DNA of 7,139 nucleotides from Spirochaetota bacterium (GTDB lineage Bacteria > Spirochaetota > UBA4802 > JAFGJZ01), in NCBI GenBank assembly GCA_022704645.1, contig JAKJGA010000084.1, forward strand, positions 1-7,139. The letters run 5' to 3'. Position 1 is the stretch's first letter, and every line of letters begins with the position of its first letter. Below the pieces are notes generated by a model. The model was given only the letters and a program-made list of their open reading frames with translations, did not search any database and had not been told where the DNA came from. The translations under genes and the position numbers were made by a program. Shown here in pieces: positions 1 to 6,130 of this stretch.

Positions 1-995
1 GAAGCAGTATTGATTTCAGCCTTAAATTCACGGTCGTTTTTGATATTAGAACTGTTCTTGTCGAAGGAAAAAAAGTTTCCGTCACTTGTTTCTTTTTTGT
101 TTGAAGATGAAAGACTTGCTACAGTATTCAATTCCTCGTTGATCTTTACATTAAGATTGATATCATTCTTTTTTGACGCTTCAACTGCAGCTGAATTTTC
201 TGCAGCTTTTGCTGTCTTTACATGGTCGGACTTATTGTTAATTCTTGATTTATGTTTTGTTTCAAGTTCATTACTAACAATATCTTTTGTTTGAGACGAT
301 TTTTTTTCCGAATCTTTGACTTTTTCTTTAAATATGAACTTTTTATTTTTCAAAAAATCTGATAAGAGTTTTTCATTTTTATCATTTGTTTTATTATCTG
401 ATAATCCGGAAATAATTCCGCTTTGCTGATTATGAATATTTTTGTTAAAAGCACTTGCCGCTCTTGCGCCGGTTTTAATATTTTCGGAATGAGAAATATT
501 TCCATCCTGTGATTTCGGTGACTGGCTTTTGTTTAATATAGAAAGAAAAACATTATTAGCTGTTTTTAGTGTCTCCGCGATAGGATCAGCAGGTGCATTT
601 TCCTTTTCTGTTTTAGAAACGGTTTTATTTTCCTTTTTATTCTCGTTTTTTGTTTTTTTGAAATCAGCTGTTTCCGGAGAATTCGCGTTGTTATCTTTTT
701 GAACCGGTAAAGCTTTTATGTCTTCGGATTTATTATTTGCAGTCTCATTTTCAGCAGGTATATCAGATTTTTCATTTTCAATTTTTTCAAATGTATTATC
801 TTTTGCTTCAATTAAGTTTTTTTCGTCTAAATTATCCTGCGGAGCCCATTCAGCAATGTTTTTAAGACTGTCCGATGCGCTTTTTACAGATTCGGCAAAA
901 AGTGAGGCAAAGGCGTCATTGCCTTTTTCTGAATTTTTATGTTCTGGAAGCTCATCGGAGCGTCTGTTTTTTAAAATCTCGCTGAAATTTATCAT
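1..995 (-). CDS. Low-complexity hydrophilic protein, 5' part only; possible flagellar hook-length control protein (FliK-like N-terminus)
   Basis: Reading the minus strand from 995 gives an uninterrupted frame of 331 codons that leaves the window at position 1, so the C-terminus is missing. An ATG-ATG pair lies at 998 and 995. The second is preferred because GGAG at 1005-1002 is 6 bases from it but only 3 from the first. The protein starts MINFSEILKN and has no signal peptide or membrane segment. Most of it is rich in Lys, Asn, Ser and Glu and is probably disordered, with a few more hydrophobic spots (residues 28-41, 146-156 and 208-223). A long disordered N-terminal half before a folded C-terminal domain is typical of FliK, which sets flagellar hook length and is exported by the flagellar type III apparatus. 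The diagnostic C-terminal domain would lie outside the window, so the FliK reading is inference; another disordered protein is possible. It is divergent from cinA across about 100 bases. Confidence 0.8.
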   Translation of the reverse strand, partial: MINFSEILKNRRSDELPEHKNSEKGNDAFASLFAESVKSASDSLKNIAEWAPQDNLDEKNLIEAKDNTFEKIENEKSDIPAENETANNKSEDIKALPVQKDNNANSPETADFKKTKNENKKENKTVSKTEKENAPADPIAETLKTANNVFLSILNKSQSPKSQDGNISHSENIKTGARAASAFNKNIHNQQSGIISGLSDNKTNDKNEKLLSDFLKNKKFIFKEKVKDSEKKSSQTKDIVSNELETKHKSRINNKSDHVKTAKAAENSAAVEASKKNDINLNVKINEELNTVASLSSSNKKETSDGNFFSFDKNSSNIKNDREFKAEINTA

Positions 996-1001
996 CATAG
1001 T

Positions 1002-1007
1002 CTCCCT
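1002..1007 (-). promoter_or_regulatory. Ribosome binding site deciding the start of the minus-strand gene
   Basis: On the minus strand AGGGAG precedes two adjacent ATG codons. Spacing is 3 bases to the first ATG (998) and 6 to the second (995), which favours the second. No convincing sigma-70 promoter for this gene was found in the gap before cinA. Confidence 0.6.
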
Positions 1008-1095
1008 ACAAGATAATCGAATCATTTGATAAAATGCTGAAGTAAAAAATGTTTGAAAAATCATTCAATTTTCAGTCATTTGGCTTGAGGTAAAT

Positions 1096-2334
1096 ATGAA
1101 CGTTGAAATTCTTTCTATCGGAACTGAGATTCTTCTCGGTGATATTGTTAATACTAATGCAGCATTTCTTTCCCGCCGTCTTGCCGCGATGGGTATGAAT
1201 CTATACCGCCAGTCAGTTGTCGGAGATAATCTGGGTCGAGTTGCAGCTGCAATTTCAGAATCTTTTTCACGTGCGGATATGATAATTACAACCGGCGGTT
1301 TGGGACCGACCGAAGATGATCTCACAAAAGAAGCTGTTGCAGAGTATTTCGGTCTTAAAATGATTCTTGATGAGAAGTCAGCTGATGCTCTCAGATCATT
1401 TTTTGAGAAATTAGGCAGACCAATGACTGAGAACAATATGCGTCAGGCATATTTTCCTGAAGGGGCAATTATTGTTAAAAACGACCGGGGAACTGCTCCT
1501 GCCTGCATCGTAGAAAAAGACGGAAAGGTGATAATTGTTCTTCCCGGGCCTCCGAGGGAGATGAGTTATGTGTTTGAAAATGAAATTGAGCCTTATCTTT
1601 CAAAATATACCGATTCGGTAATTAAATCACTTACACTTAAAATGTTCGGAATAGGCGAGAGTAAAATGGAAGATTCTGTAAAGGATCTTATTTCCGGTTA
1701 TTCCAATCCTACTATTGCACCTTATGCGAAAACAGGTGAGTGCGAGCTTAGAATCAGTGCTAAGGCCTCATCAGAAGAAGAAGCTCTAGAGCTGATTAAA
1801 CCGGTGGAGTCTGAAATCCGTCATCGTCTTGGAGAGTATATTTACGGAATAAATTCAGATAATCTTGCCAGTGTACTTATTGAAAAGCTTAAAGAAAAAA
1901 AAATAACTTTTGCATCAGCTGAATCCTGCACGGGCGGAATGATTTCATCAATGATAACATCTGTAGCGGGTTCTTCGGATGTTTTTGCCGGCGGAATAAC
2001 AGCATATTCAAATGATGTTAAAACAGGAATTCTCAGTGTAAATCCTGCAACTATTGAAAAATACGGATCAGTCAGTGAAGAATGCGCTGCTGAAATGTGT
2101 GCCGGATGCGCTCAATTGTTTTCGGTTGATGCGTCGTTTGCGGTTACCGGAATTGCGGGTCCCGGAGGAGGAAGTGCTGAAAAACCTGTAGGTACTGTTT
2201 GTTTCGGATTTTATTATAAGGGAGATATTAAAACCTATAAAATGCATTTCGGCGGAGACCGAGAGATGGTAAGAATACGTTCTGCCATGTTCGTGCTTGA
2301 TGCTTTAAGAAGAGGAGCAGAGAAGCCTTGCTGA
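1096..2334 (+). CDS. cinA: CinA family protein: MoCF-like domain plus C-terminal nicotinamide-nucleotide amidase (PncC) domain
   Basis: This is a complete 412-residue protein, the usual length of two-domain CinA. Residues 1 to about 170 form the MoCF (molybdopterin-binding-like) domain. It opens with VEILSIGTEILLGDIVNTN and carries the signatures TTGGLGPTEDDLT (65-77) and LPGPPREM (149-156). In this family that domain acts as an ADP-ribose pyrophosphatase. Residues from about 255 to the end are the PncC domain, with AESCTGG (275-281), AYSNDVKTG (303-311), TGIAGPGGG (351-359) and KPVGTV (364-369). It deamidates NMN to nicotinate mononucleotide in pyridine-nucleotide recycling. Ser277 and Lys309 are the likely catalytic pair, by analogy with single-domain PncC. 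All motifs are intact, so an active cytoplasmic enzyme is expected. The start is fixed by GAGG (1087-1090) 5 bases upstream of ATG. The name comes from competence induction in Gram-positive bacteria, but nothing here suggests a competence role. Confidence 0.95.
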   Translation: MNVEILSIGTEILLGDIVNTNAAFLSRRLAAMGMNLYRQSVVGDNLGRVAAAISESFSRADMIITTGGLGPTEDDLTKEAVAEYFGLKMILDEKSADALRSFFEKLGRPMTENNMRQAYFPEGAIIVKNDRGTAPACIVEKDGKVIIVLPGPPREMSYVFENEIEPYLSKYTDSVIKSLTLKMFGIGESKMEDSVKDLISGYSNPTIAPYAKTGECELRISAKASSEEEALELIKPVESEIRHRLGEYIYGINSDNLASVLIEKLKEKKITFASAESCTGGMISSMITSVAGSSDVFAGGITAYSNDVKTGILSVNPATIEKYGSVSEECAAEMCAGCAQLFSVDASFAVTGIAGPGGGSAEKPVGTVCFGFYYKGDIKTYKMHFGGDREMVRIRSAMFVLDALRRGAEKPC

Positions 2335-2374
2335 AAAAGACTTGCAGTTTTCAGTTAATTGTTATAGAAAGAAG

Positions 2375-2402
2375 TTGATATTTATGGATTTAAGTTTATG
2401 AT
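2375..2402 (+). promoter_or_regulatory. Predicted sigma-70 promoter for the secreted-protein gene
   Basis: A -35 box TTGATA (2375-2380) and a -10 box TATGAT (2397-2402) are separated by 16 bases, each matching consensus at 5 of 6 positions. Transcription would start near 2409, only about 14 bases before the ATG at 2423 and just ahead of the GGAGG ribosome site, so the leader would be very short. This suggests the gene is transcribed apart from cinA. Confidence 0.45.
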
Positions 2403-2422
2403 AGGTCACCGGAGGTAGTTCA

Positions 2423-3118
2423 ATGCGTTTATTATTTTGTTTATTGATTACGGTTGTTGCTTTTTCTTTTTCTACACTGAAATCTCAGGAAAAGAAATCA
2501 GAAGGTGCTGATAAATCTCTGACATCTGACAGTCTTTTGAATGAAGCAAAGGATCTTGATAATCAAATACTTGATCTTTCAAAAAAAATTGCAGATACGG
2601 TTAAAAAATATAATCTTGCATCTGCAAAAGAAATCCCGGTTCTTCCTTTTCAGGTTTCATATGAGGCAAAAGACGGTTATATTATTATTACCCGTTATTT
2701 TATTCTAAAGGATGAAGTTACAGGTAAGCTGAATGGAAGCAGAGAAAAGAAAATGAAGCTTTATCTTTCCGGAGACAGTATATCTAAAATAGAATCAATA
2801 ATATACGAAAAGGAAAACAATAAGTTTACAACAAACATTATAACGATTGTTGATCCGACTCCTTTATCTGCAGGAACCGATGATGTGACTTTTAATCATT
2901 CTGTGAATGATAAAATACGTACCGGAAGTAAACCTTTAGGCGAGATTCGAAACACAACTGCATTTCCTATAAGAAACAATATTAAAAGAGATTTTTACAT
3001 TCCGCATCTTGAGTATTTCTATTCACTTATATTGAGCATCGGCGAAACATACCAGAAAGGAATAAAAGACAGTGATGCGATAATGCAGAATATTCTTAAA
3101 AATTCGACAAATTATTAA
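2423..3118 (+). CDS. Secreted protein of unknown function
   Basis: This 231-residue protein starts at an ATG 7 bases after a strong GGAGG (2411-2415). I do not recognise its family. Residues 1 to about 20 form a signal peptide (one basic residue, then a hydrophobic core LLFCLLITVVAFSF). No cysteine sits at a lipobox position, so it is probably periplasmic or otherwise exported rather than a lipoprotein. Residues 36-65 are helical and heptad-like (LLNEAKDLDNQILDLSKKI), suggesting a short coiled coil. Residues 74-145 alternate hydrophobic and polar positions like a beta-rich domain (GYIIITRYFIL; KMKLYLSGDSISKIESIIYE). A Thr/Ser/Asn-rich section follows, then an aromatic segment IPHLEYFYSLILSIGETY (193-210). 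It may interact with the envelope, but no enzyme motif is visible. It ends just before a rho-independent terminator and probably forms a single-gene unit. Confidence 0.85.
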   Translation: MRLLFCLLITVVAFSFSTLKSQEKKSEGADKSLTSDSLLNEAKDLDNQILDLSKKIADTVKKYNLASAKEIPVLPFQVSYEAKDGYIIITRYFILKDEVTGKLNGSREKKMKLYLSGDSISKIESIIYEKENNKFTTNIITIVDPTPLSAGTDDVTFNHSVNDKIRTGSKPLGEIRNTTAFPIRNNIKRDFYIPHLEYFYSLILSIGETYQKGIKDSDAIMQNILKNSTNY

Positions 3119-3130
3119 ATCAATATCTCA

Positions 3131-3161
3131 TTGACAGTTTATGTTGATTTTGGCGAATAAA
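3131..3161 (+). promoter_or_regulatory. Possible promoter for the epimerase gene, overlapping the upstream terminator
   Basis: A perfect -35 hexamer TTGACA lies at 3131-3136. The best -10 candidate is AATAAA at 3156-3161 (4 of 6 matches, with a long 19-base spacer). Transcription would start near 3168, inside the terminator hairpin. Transcripts from this promoter could not form the full hairpin and would pass into the epimerase gene. The -10 box is weak, so the call is tentative. Confidence 0.3.
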
Positions 3162-3185
3162 TAAGCGGCTCAGGCCGCTTATTTT
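3159..3185 (+). terminator. Rho-independent terminator after the secreted-protein gene
   Basis: An 11-base-pair stem (3159-3169 with 3174-3184) around the core AAGCGGC/GCCGCTT has a four-base loop TCAG. It ends in TTATTTT and is preceded by A-rich sequence. The T tract is partly inside the stem and short. It lies 40 bases after the stop at 3118 and separates that gene from the epimerase. Confidence 0.75.
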
Positions 3186-3202
3186 ACGTTTGAGGCAAAA
3201 TA

Positions 3203-4183
3203 ATGAAATATTTAATAACCGGTTCTGCCGGATTCATCGGATTTCATCTTTCAAAACTTCTTTTGAAAGACGGTCATGAGATAGTCGGGGTCGATAATCT
3301 TAATTCTTATTATCCTGTGAGTCTTAAATCCGCAAGGAATGAAATTCTTCTTAAGAATAAGAACTACAGTTTTCATCACAAAGATATTTCTGATCGGGAT
3401 TTCATCCTAAAGCTTTTCAGTAAAGAAAAGTTTGATGTTGTAATAAATCTTGCTGCTCAGGCAGGGGTTCGCTATTCGCTTGATAATCCTTCGGCTTACA
3501 TAGGAAGCAATATTGACGGATTTTTGTCAATACTTGAAGGATGCAGAAACAATCCTGTTAAGCATTTGGTTTATGCTTCCAGCTCATCGGTTTACGGAGC
3601 GAACAAAAAAACTCCCTTTTCAGAAAGCGATTACGTTGATAATCCCATATCGTTATATGCAGCTACTAAAAAAAGCAATGAACTCATGGCTCACTGTTAT
3701 TCGCATCTTTTCGATATTCCTGCAAGCGGGCTTAGGTTTTTTACGGTTTACGGCGAATACGGAAGACCTGATATGGCATATTTTAAATTTACCGATAAAA
3801 TTGTCCAAGGGCAGGAAATTGAGGTTTATAATAATGGTGATATGCTGAGAGATTTTACTTTTGTGGATGATATTGTTTCCGGTATAATGTCGGTTGCTTC
3901 TCATATTCCTAAGCCGGGTTATTCCGCCGAAAGCGGTGCAAAGCATATAGTTTATAACATCGGAAACAATAACCCTGTTCAGCTTGAGTATTTCATTGAA
4001 GTTCTTGAAAAAAATCTCGGAACAAAGGCATTAAAGAAATATATGCCGATGCAGCCGGGTGACGTATATGCAACATTTGCAGATATTTCACTGCTTAACT
4101 CTAAAACCGGATGGAAGCCGAAAACATCAATAGAGGAAGGTCTTTCGCGTTTTGTTGAATGGTATAAGAATTTTTATATATAA
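3203..4183 (+). CDS. NAD-dependent nucleotide-sugar epimerase, UDP-glucuronate 4-epimerase type
   Basis: This 326-residue protein is an extended short-chain dehydrogenase/reductase (GalE-like). The Rossmann glycine motif GSAGFIG is at 7-13, with the acidic residue that binds the NAD ribose at D31 (VDNLN). AAQAGVRYS (84-92), SSSSVYG (126-132) and the catalytic Y152-x3-K156 (YAATK) are intact. The stretch RFFTVYGEYGRPDMA (178-192), then LRDFTF (215-220) and MQPGDV (283-288), together with SYYPVSLKSAR near the N-terminus, is typical of the UDP-glucuronate 4-epimerase (CapI/LspL) group rather than plain GalE. It should interconvert UDP-glucuronate and UDP-galacturonate in the cytoplasm for capsule, LPS or other surface glycans. 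Substrate choice is inferred from family signatures. TGAGG (3191-3195) lies 7 bases before ATG. No glycosyltransferase or other sugar gene is adjacent, and terminators flank both sides. Confidence 0.9.
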   Translation: MKYLITGSAGFIGFHLSKLLLKDGHEIVGVDNLNSYYPVSLKSARNEILLKNKNYSFHHKDISDRDFILKLFSKEKFDVVINLAAQAGVRYSLDNPSAYIGSNIDGFLSILEGCRNNPVKHLVYASSSSVYGANKKTPFSESDYVDNPISLYAATKKSNELMAHCYSHLFDIPASGLRFFTVYGEYGRPDMAYFKFTDKIVQGQEIEVYNNGDMLRDFTFVDDIVSGIMSVASHIPKPGYSAESGAKHIVYNIGNNNPVQLEYFIEVLEKNLGTKALKKYMPMQPGDVYATFADISLLNSKTGWKPKTSIEEGLSRFVEWYKNFYI

Positions 4184-4228
4184 TTGAATTAAAAAGCCGC
4201 TATATAAAGCGGTTTTTTAATTCAATTA
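4181..4228 (+). terminator. Long bidirectional terminator after the epimerase gene
   Basis: A 20-base-pair inverted repeat (4181-4200 with 4209-4228, one G-U pair) surrounds the loop TATATAAA. The GC core is GCCGC/GCGG. An A5 run on the left arm and a T6 run on the right arm let it end transcription in either direction. The left arm begins at the epimerase stop codon. It separates the plus-strand epimerase from the convergent tRNA gene. Confidence 0.85.
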
Positions 4229-4241
4229 GAAAATTAATAAT

Positions 4242-4265
4242 AAAAAACCCCGGCAAAACCGGGGT
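4242..4265 (-). terminator. Rho-independent terminator of the tRNA-Gly gene
   Basis: On the minus strand a GC-rich stem ACCCCGG/CCGGGGT (4265-4259 with 4253-4247, loop TTTTG) is followed directly by a run of T residues (complement of 4247-4242). It starts 6 bases after the tRNA 3' end and faces the epimerase terminator. Confidence 0.9.
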
Positions 4266-4271
4266 ATCATG

Positions 4272-4342
4272 AGCGGGTAGTGGGAATCGAACCCACGCAA
4301 TCAGCTTGGAAGGCTGAAGTTCTACCATTGAACTACACCCGC
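4272..4342 (-). tRNA. tRNA-Gly (anticodon TCC)
   Basis: The minus strand folds into a full 71-nt cloverleaf. The acceptor stem GCGGGTG pairs with TACCCGC (one G-U), the D stem is GTTC/GAAC, and the anticodon stem TCAGC/GCTGA carries loop CTTCCAA. The T arm is GTGGG-TTCGATT-CCCAC. The anticodon TCC (complement of 4308-4310) reads GGA and GGG glycine codons. The discriminator base is T. CCA is not encoded (CAT follows), so it must be added after transcription. The gene stands alone with its own terminator and a likely promoter. Confidence 0.97.
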
Positions 4343-4358
4343 AATTGCTTATATATCC

Positions 4359-4386
4359 ATAAAAAAGAAATGGAGATTATTGTCAA
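4359..4386 (-). promoter_or_regulatory. Predicted promoter of the tRNA-Gly gene
   Basis: On the minus strand a perfect TTGACA (4386-4381) is followed 16 bases later by TTTTAT (4364-4359, 4 of 6 matches to TATAAT). Transcription would start about 10 bases before the tRNA 5' end at 4342, a usual leader length. Confidence 0.5.
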
Positions 4387-4549
4387 ATATATTTCTAACA
4401 ATTTTTTGAAAAACCTGATAATTAAGTAAATCCTCAGTTTTAAAAAATATTATTGATAACTAATTACTATTTTTTCGGAATGATGATTATTATTTATAAA
4501 ATAAATTGTAATTAAGTATAGTGTTTTCTGTTATACCTAATCGTACAAA

Positions 4550-4579
4550 TTAAAAATACTTGCGCTTCTTCTGTATATT
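4550..4579 (+). promoter_or_regulatory. Weak candidate promoter for the lipoprotein operon
   Basis: The gap before the first lipoprotein gene (4343-4607) is very AT-rich and holds no gene. The best promoter-like pair is TTAAAA (4550-4555) and TATATT (4574-4579) with an 18-base spacer, which puts the start near 4586. Such AT-rich sequence gives many chance matches; TTATAC at 4531-4536 is an alternative -10 box. I see no operator or riboswitch in this gap. Confidence 0.25.
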
Positions 4580-4597
4580 CGTTAATCTGAAATTCAT

Positions 4598-4601
4598 GGA
4601 G
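4598..4601 (+). promoter_or_regulatory. Ribosome binding site deciding the start of the four-module lipoprotein
   Basis: GGAG lies 6 bases before the ATG at 4608. The frame is also open from a TTG at 4560, but that start has no ribosome site and would put 16 extra residues before the signal peptide. The ATG at 4608 is therefore taken as the start. Confidence 0.75.
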
Positions 4602-4607
4602 TTGAAG

Positions 4608-6128
4608 ATGAAATATATATTGCTATTGCTGATAATTGTTTTTTCGGCGGATTGTTCCCGTAAAATTCAGTCCGAAATTGAACCTAATAACAATTTGAAT
4701 GAAGCTAATGAGATAAATATTAAATCAGAAGTAAAAGGAAAGCTTTCCTCTCCCTCGGATAAGGATTATTTTACGTTTTCTGTTGATTCAGAAATTAATG
4801 TTAAAATTGAAGTTTCAGCTTTAAAGGGGATCAATCATGCTTTCGGTGTTTTTTCGGCATCGGGCGGTGAAGGAGCAGTAATTAAATATGTCGATGATGC
4901 CAGAAAATCATCACCCGAGAAGCTGGCAAATCTTACTCTTTCAAAAGGTAAATATTATATAGCTGTCAGTCACGGTGAGCGTGATGAAAAAAAAGGGGAT
5001 GATTCGGCAGAGTATATTTTGTCTGTATATGCATCCGATAGTTCTGTCAGTGAAATTGAACCTAATGATTTTTTTGATTCAGCGCAGAAGATTGAATATG
5101 GAGCTGAAATTACAGGATATTTCTCGCCTGCTTTTAATAAACTTAATCAGAATAGTAATAGCAGATACAGAGAGGAGGATATTTTTTATTTTTCTGTAGA
5201 TGCTTCAGAAGAAAATCCTGCAGTAATTGATTGTTCTTTAAGCGGTGTAAAAGGTATTAATTCAGTAATAGAAGTATGCGATGCTGACGGGAATTCTGTT
5301 TTTACGGCAGATTTCGCAGGTGAGGGCAAACCGGAATCAGTAAACGGATTGGGTCTCATGAAAAGCGGAAATTATTACGTCAGAGTATATTCAAAATCTA
5401 TGACGGAAAATTTCGAAGATAAATATTTTTTTTCGCTGAAGAAGGGCGATTTTTCTCCGGAAAGAGAACTTGAAAGCAATGATGATTTCGGTAAAGCCAA
5501 TCCGCTTCAGGAAAAAATATCAGGGACGGTGTCTGATTCTAAAGATGTTGATTATTTTTTCCGGCAAAGTGAATCCGGAAGATTTTATTCTGTTTCGGTT
5601 CTCGGCAATGCTGTGAAAGCTTCTATATTTGATAAATCGTACAGAAAAATATATTCTTCTGATAATGCTTCAGGTTCTATTATTTTCCCGAATATATTTT
5701 GTGACGGCGGATATTATATATCGGTTTCATCCAGACATTCATCTGAGCCGCAGGATTATACGATTTCCATTTCGGAATATGAAGCGGAAAAAGAATTTGA
5801 AAAGGAGCCTAATGACAGCATCAAATCCGCAGAAGCCGTTGAAGAAACAGTTAAAGGATATTATTCTTACAGCGGAGATAAGGATTATTATAAAATTAAT
5901 CCGGGATCGAGAGAAAAAATCAAGTTCAAAGTAAGAGGTATAGATGATACGGACATGACTGTGTCGGTTACTGATGCACTTGGATACAGGATAAAAACCG
6001 TATCTGTAAATGGAGCTTCTGAAATAGAATTTTCAGAAACTGTAGATGTTTCCGCTTATTTGATTGTTGAATTTTCCGGAAATGTTTCTGATTCAGATTA
6101 TAGTATTGATATGATAAAACAGAGGTAA
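4608..6128 (+). CDS. Putative lipoprotein with four tandem PPC-type (pre-peptidase C-terminal) beta modules
   Basis: This 506-residue precursor starts MKYILLLLIIVFSADC. The hydrophobic stretch and Cys16 look like a lipoprotein signal, but Asp at -1 is unusual for a lipobox, so lipidation is likely rather than certain. The rest is four repeats of about 105-130 residues, at about 23-142, 149-279, 286-389 and 397-503. Each opens with an EPN-type motif (EIEPNNN, EIEPNDF, ELESNDD, EKEPNDS), then a G-[KYT] turn, a Dx(D/I)[YF][FY] strand (DKDYFTF, DIFYFSV, DVDYFFR, DKDYYKI) and a closing YY-[IV]-x-V or Y-x-[IL]-S-[IV] strand. This matches the PPC domain (Pfam PF04151), a beta-sandwich usually attached to secreted peptidases. 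No peptidase or other catalytic domain is present. The role is probably binding or structural at the cell envelope. It leads a three-gene lipoprotein operon; the next start is 2 bases after its stop. Confidence 0.88.
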   Translation: MKYILLLLIIVFSADCSRKIQSEIEPNNNLNEANEINIKSEVKGKLSSPSDKDYFTFSVDSEINVKIEVSALKGINHAFGVFSASGGEGAVIKYVDDARKSSPEKLANLTLSKGKYYIAVSHGERDEKKGDDSAEYILSVYASDSSVSEIEPNDFFDSAQKIEYGAEITGYFSPAFNKLNQNSNSRYREEDIFYFSVDASEENPAVIDCSLSGVKGINSVIEVCDADGNSVFTADFAGEGKPESVNGLGLMKSGNYYVRVYSKSMTENFEDKYFFSLKKGDFSPERELESNDDFGKANPLQEKISGTVSDSKDVDYFFRQSESGRFYSVSVLGNAVKASIFDKSYRKIYSSDNASGSIIFPNIFCDGGYYISVSSRHSSEPQDYTISISEYEAEKEFEKEPNDSIKSAEAVEETVKGYYSYSGDKDYYKINPGSREKIKFKVRGIDDTDMTVSVTDALGYRIKTVSVNGASEIEFSETVDVSAYLIVEFSGNVSDSDYSIDMIKQR

Positions 6129-6130
6129 GT

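Noticed and set aside
10..294. Plus-strand open frame of 94 codons
   Set aside because: It is antisense to the long minus-strand gene, has Phe/Ser/Leu-rich composition expected from the reverse of Lys/Glu-rich codons, and lacks a ribosome site.
718..1029. Plus-strand open frame of 103 codons
   Set aside because: It is the complement of the 5' part of the minus-strand gene, and its composition is that of an antisense shadow.
1054..1074. Small inverted repeat TGAAAA/TTTTCA upstream of cinA
   Set aside because: A six-pair A-T-rich match is expected by chance here; no operator is claimed.
1065..1436. Minus-strand open frame opposite the start of cinA
   Set aside because: cinA motifs are intact on the plus strand over the same bases; this frame shows no recognisable domain.
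2331..2354. Inverted repeat CTGAAAA/TTTTCAG at the end of cinA
   Set aside because: The stem is only 7 pairs and mostly A-T, with a 10-base loop and no T tract, so it is too weak to call a terminator.
4272..4342. tRNA-Gly as an integration site of a mobile element
   Set aside because: No integrase gene, and I noticed no direct repeat of the tRNA 3' end elsewhere in the window.
4343..4549. AT-rich spacer as a possible small RNA or origin
   Set aside because: I see no stable hairpin, repeat array or DnaA-box cluster; base composition alone is not evidence.
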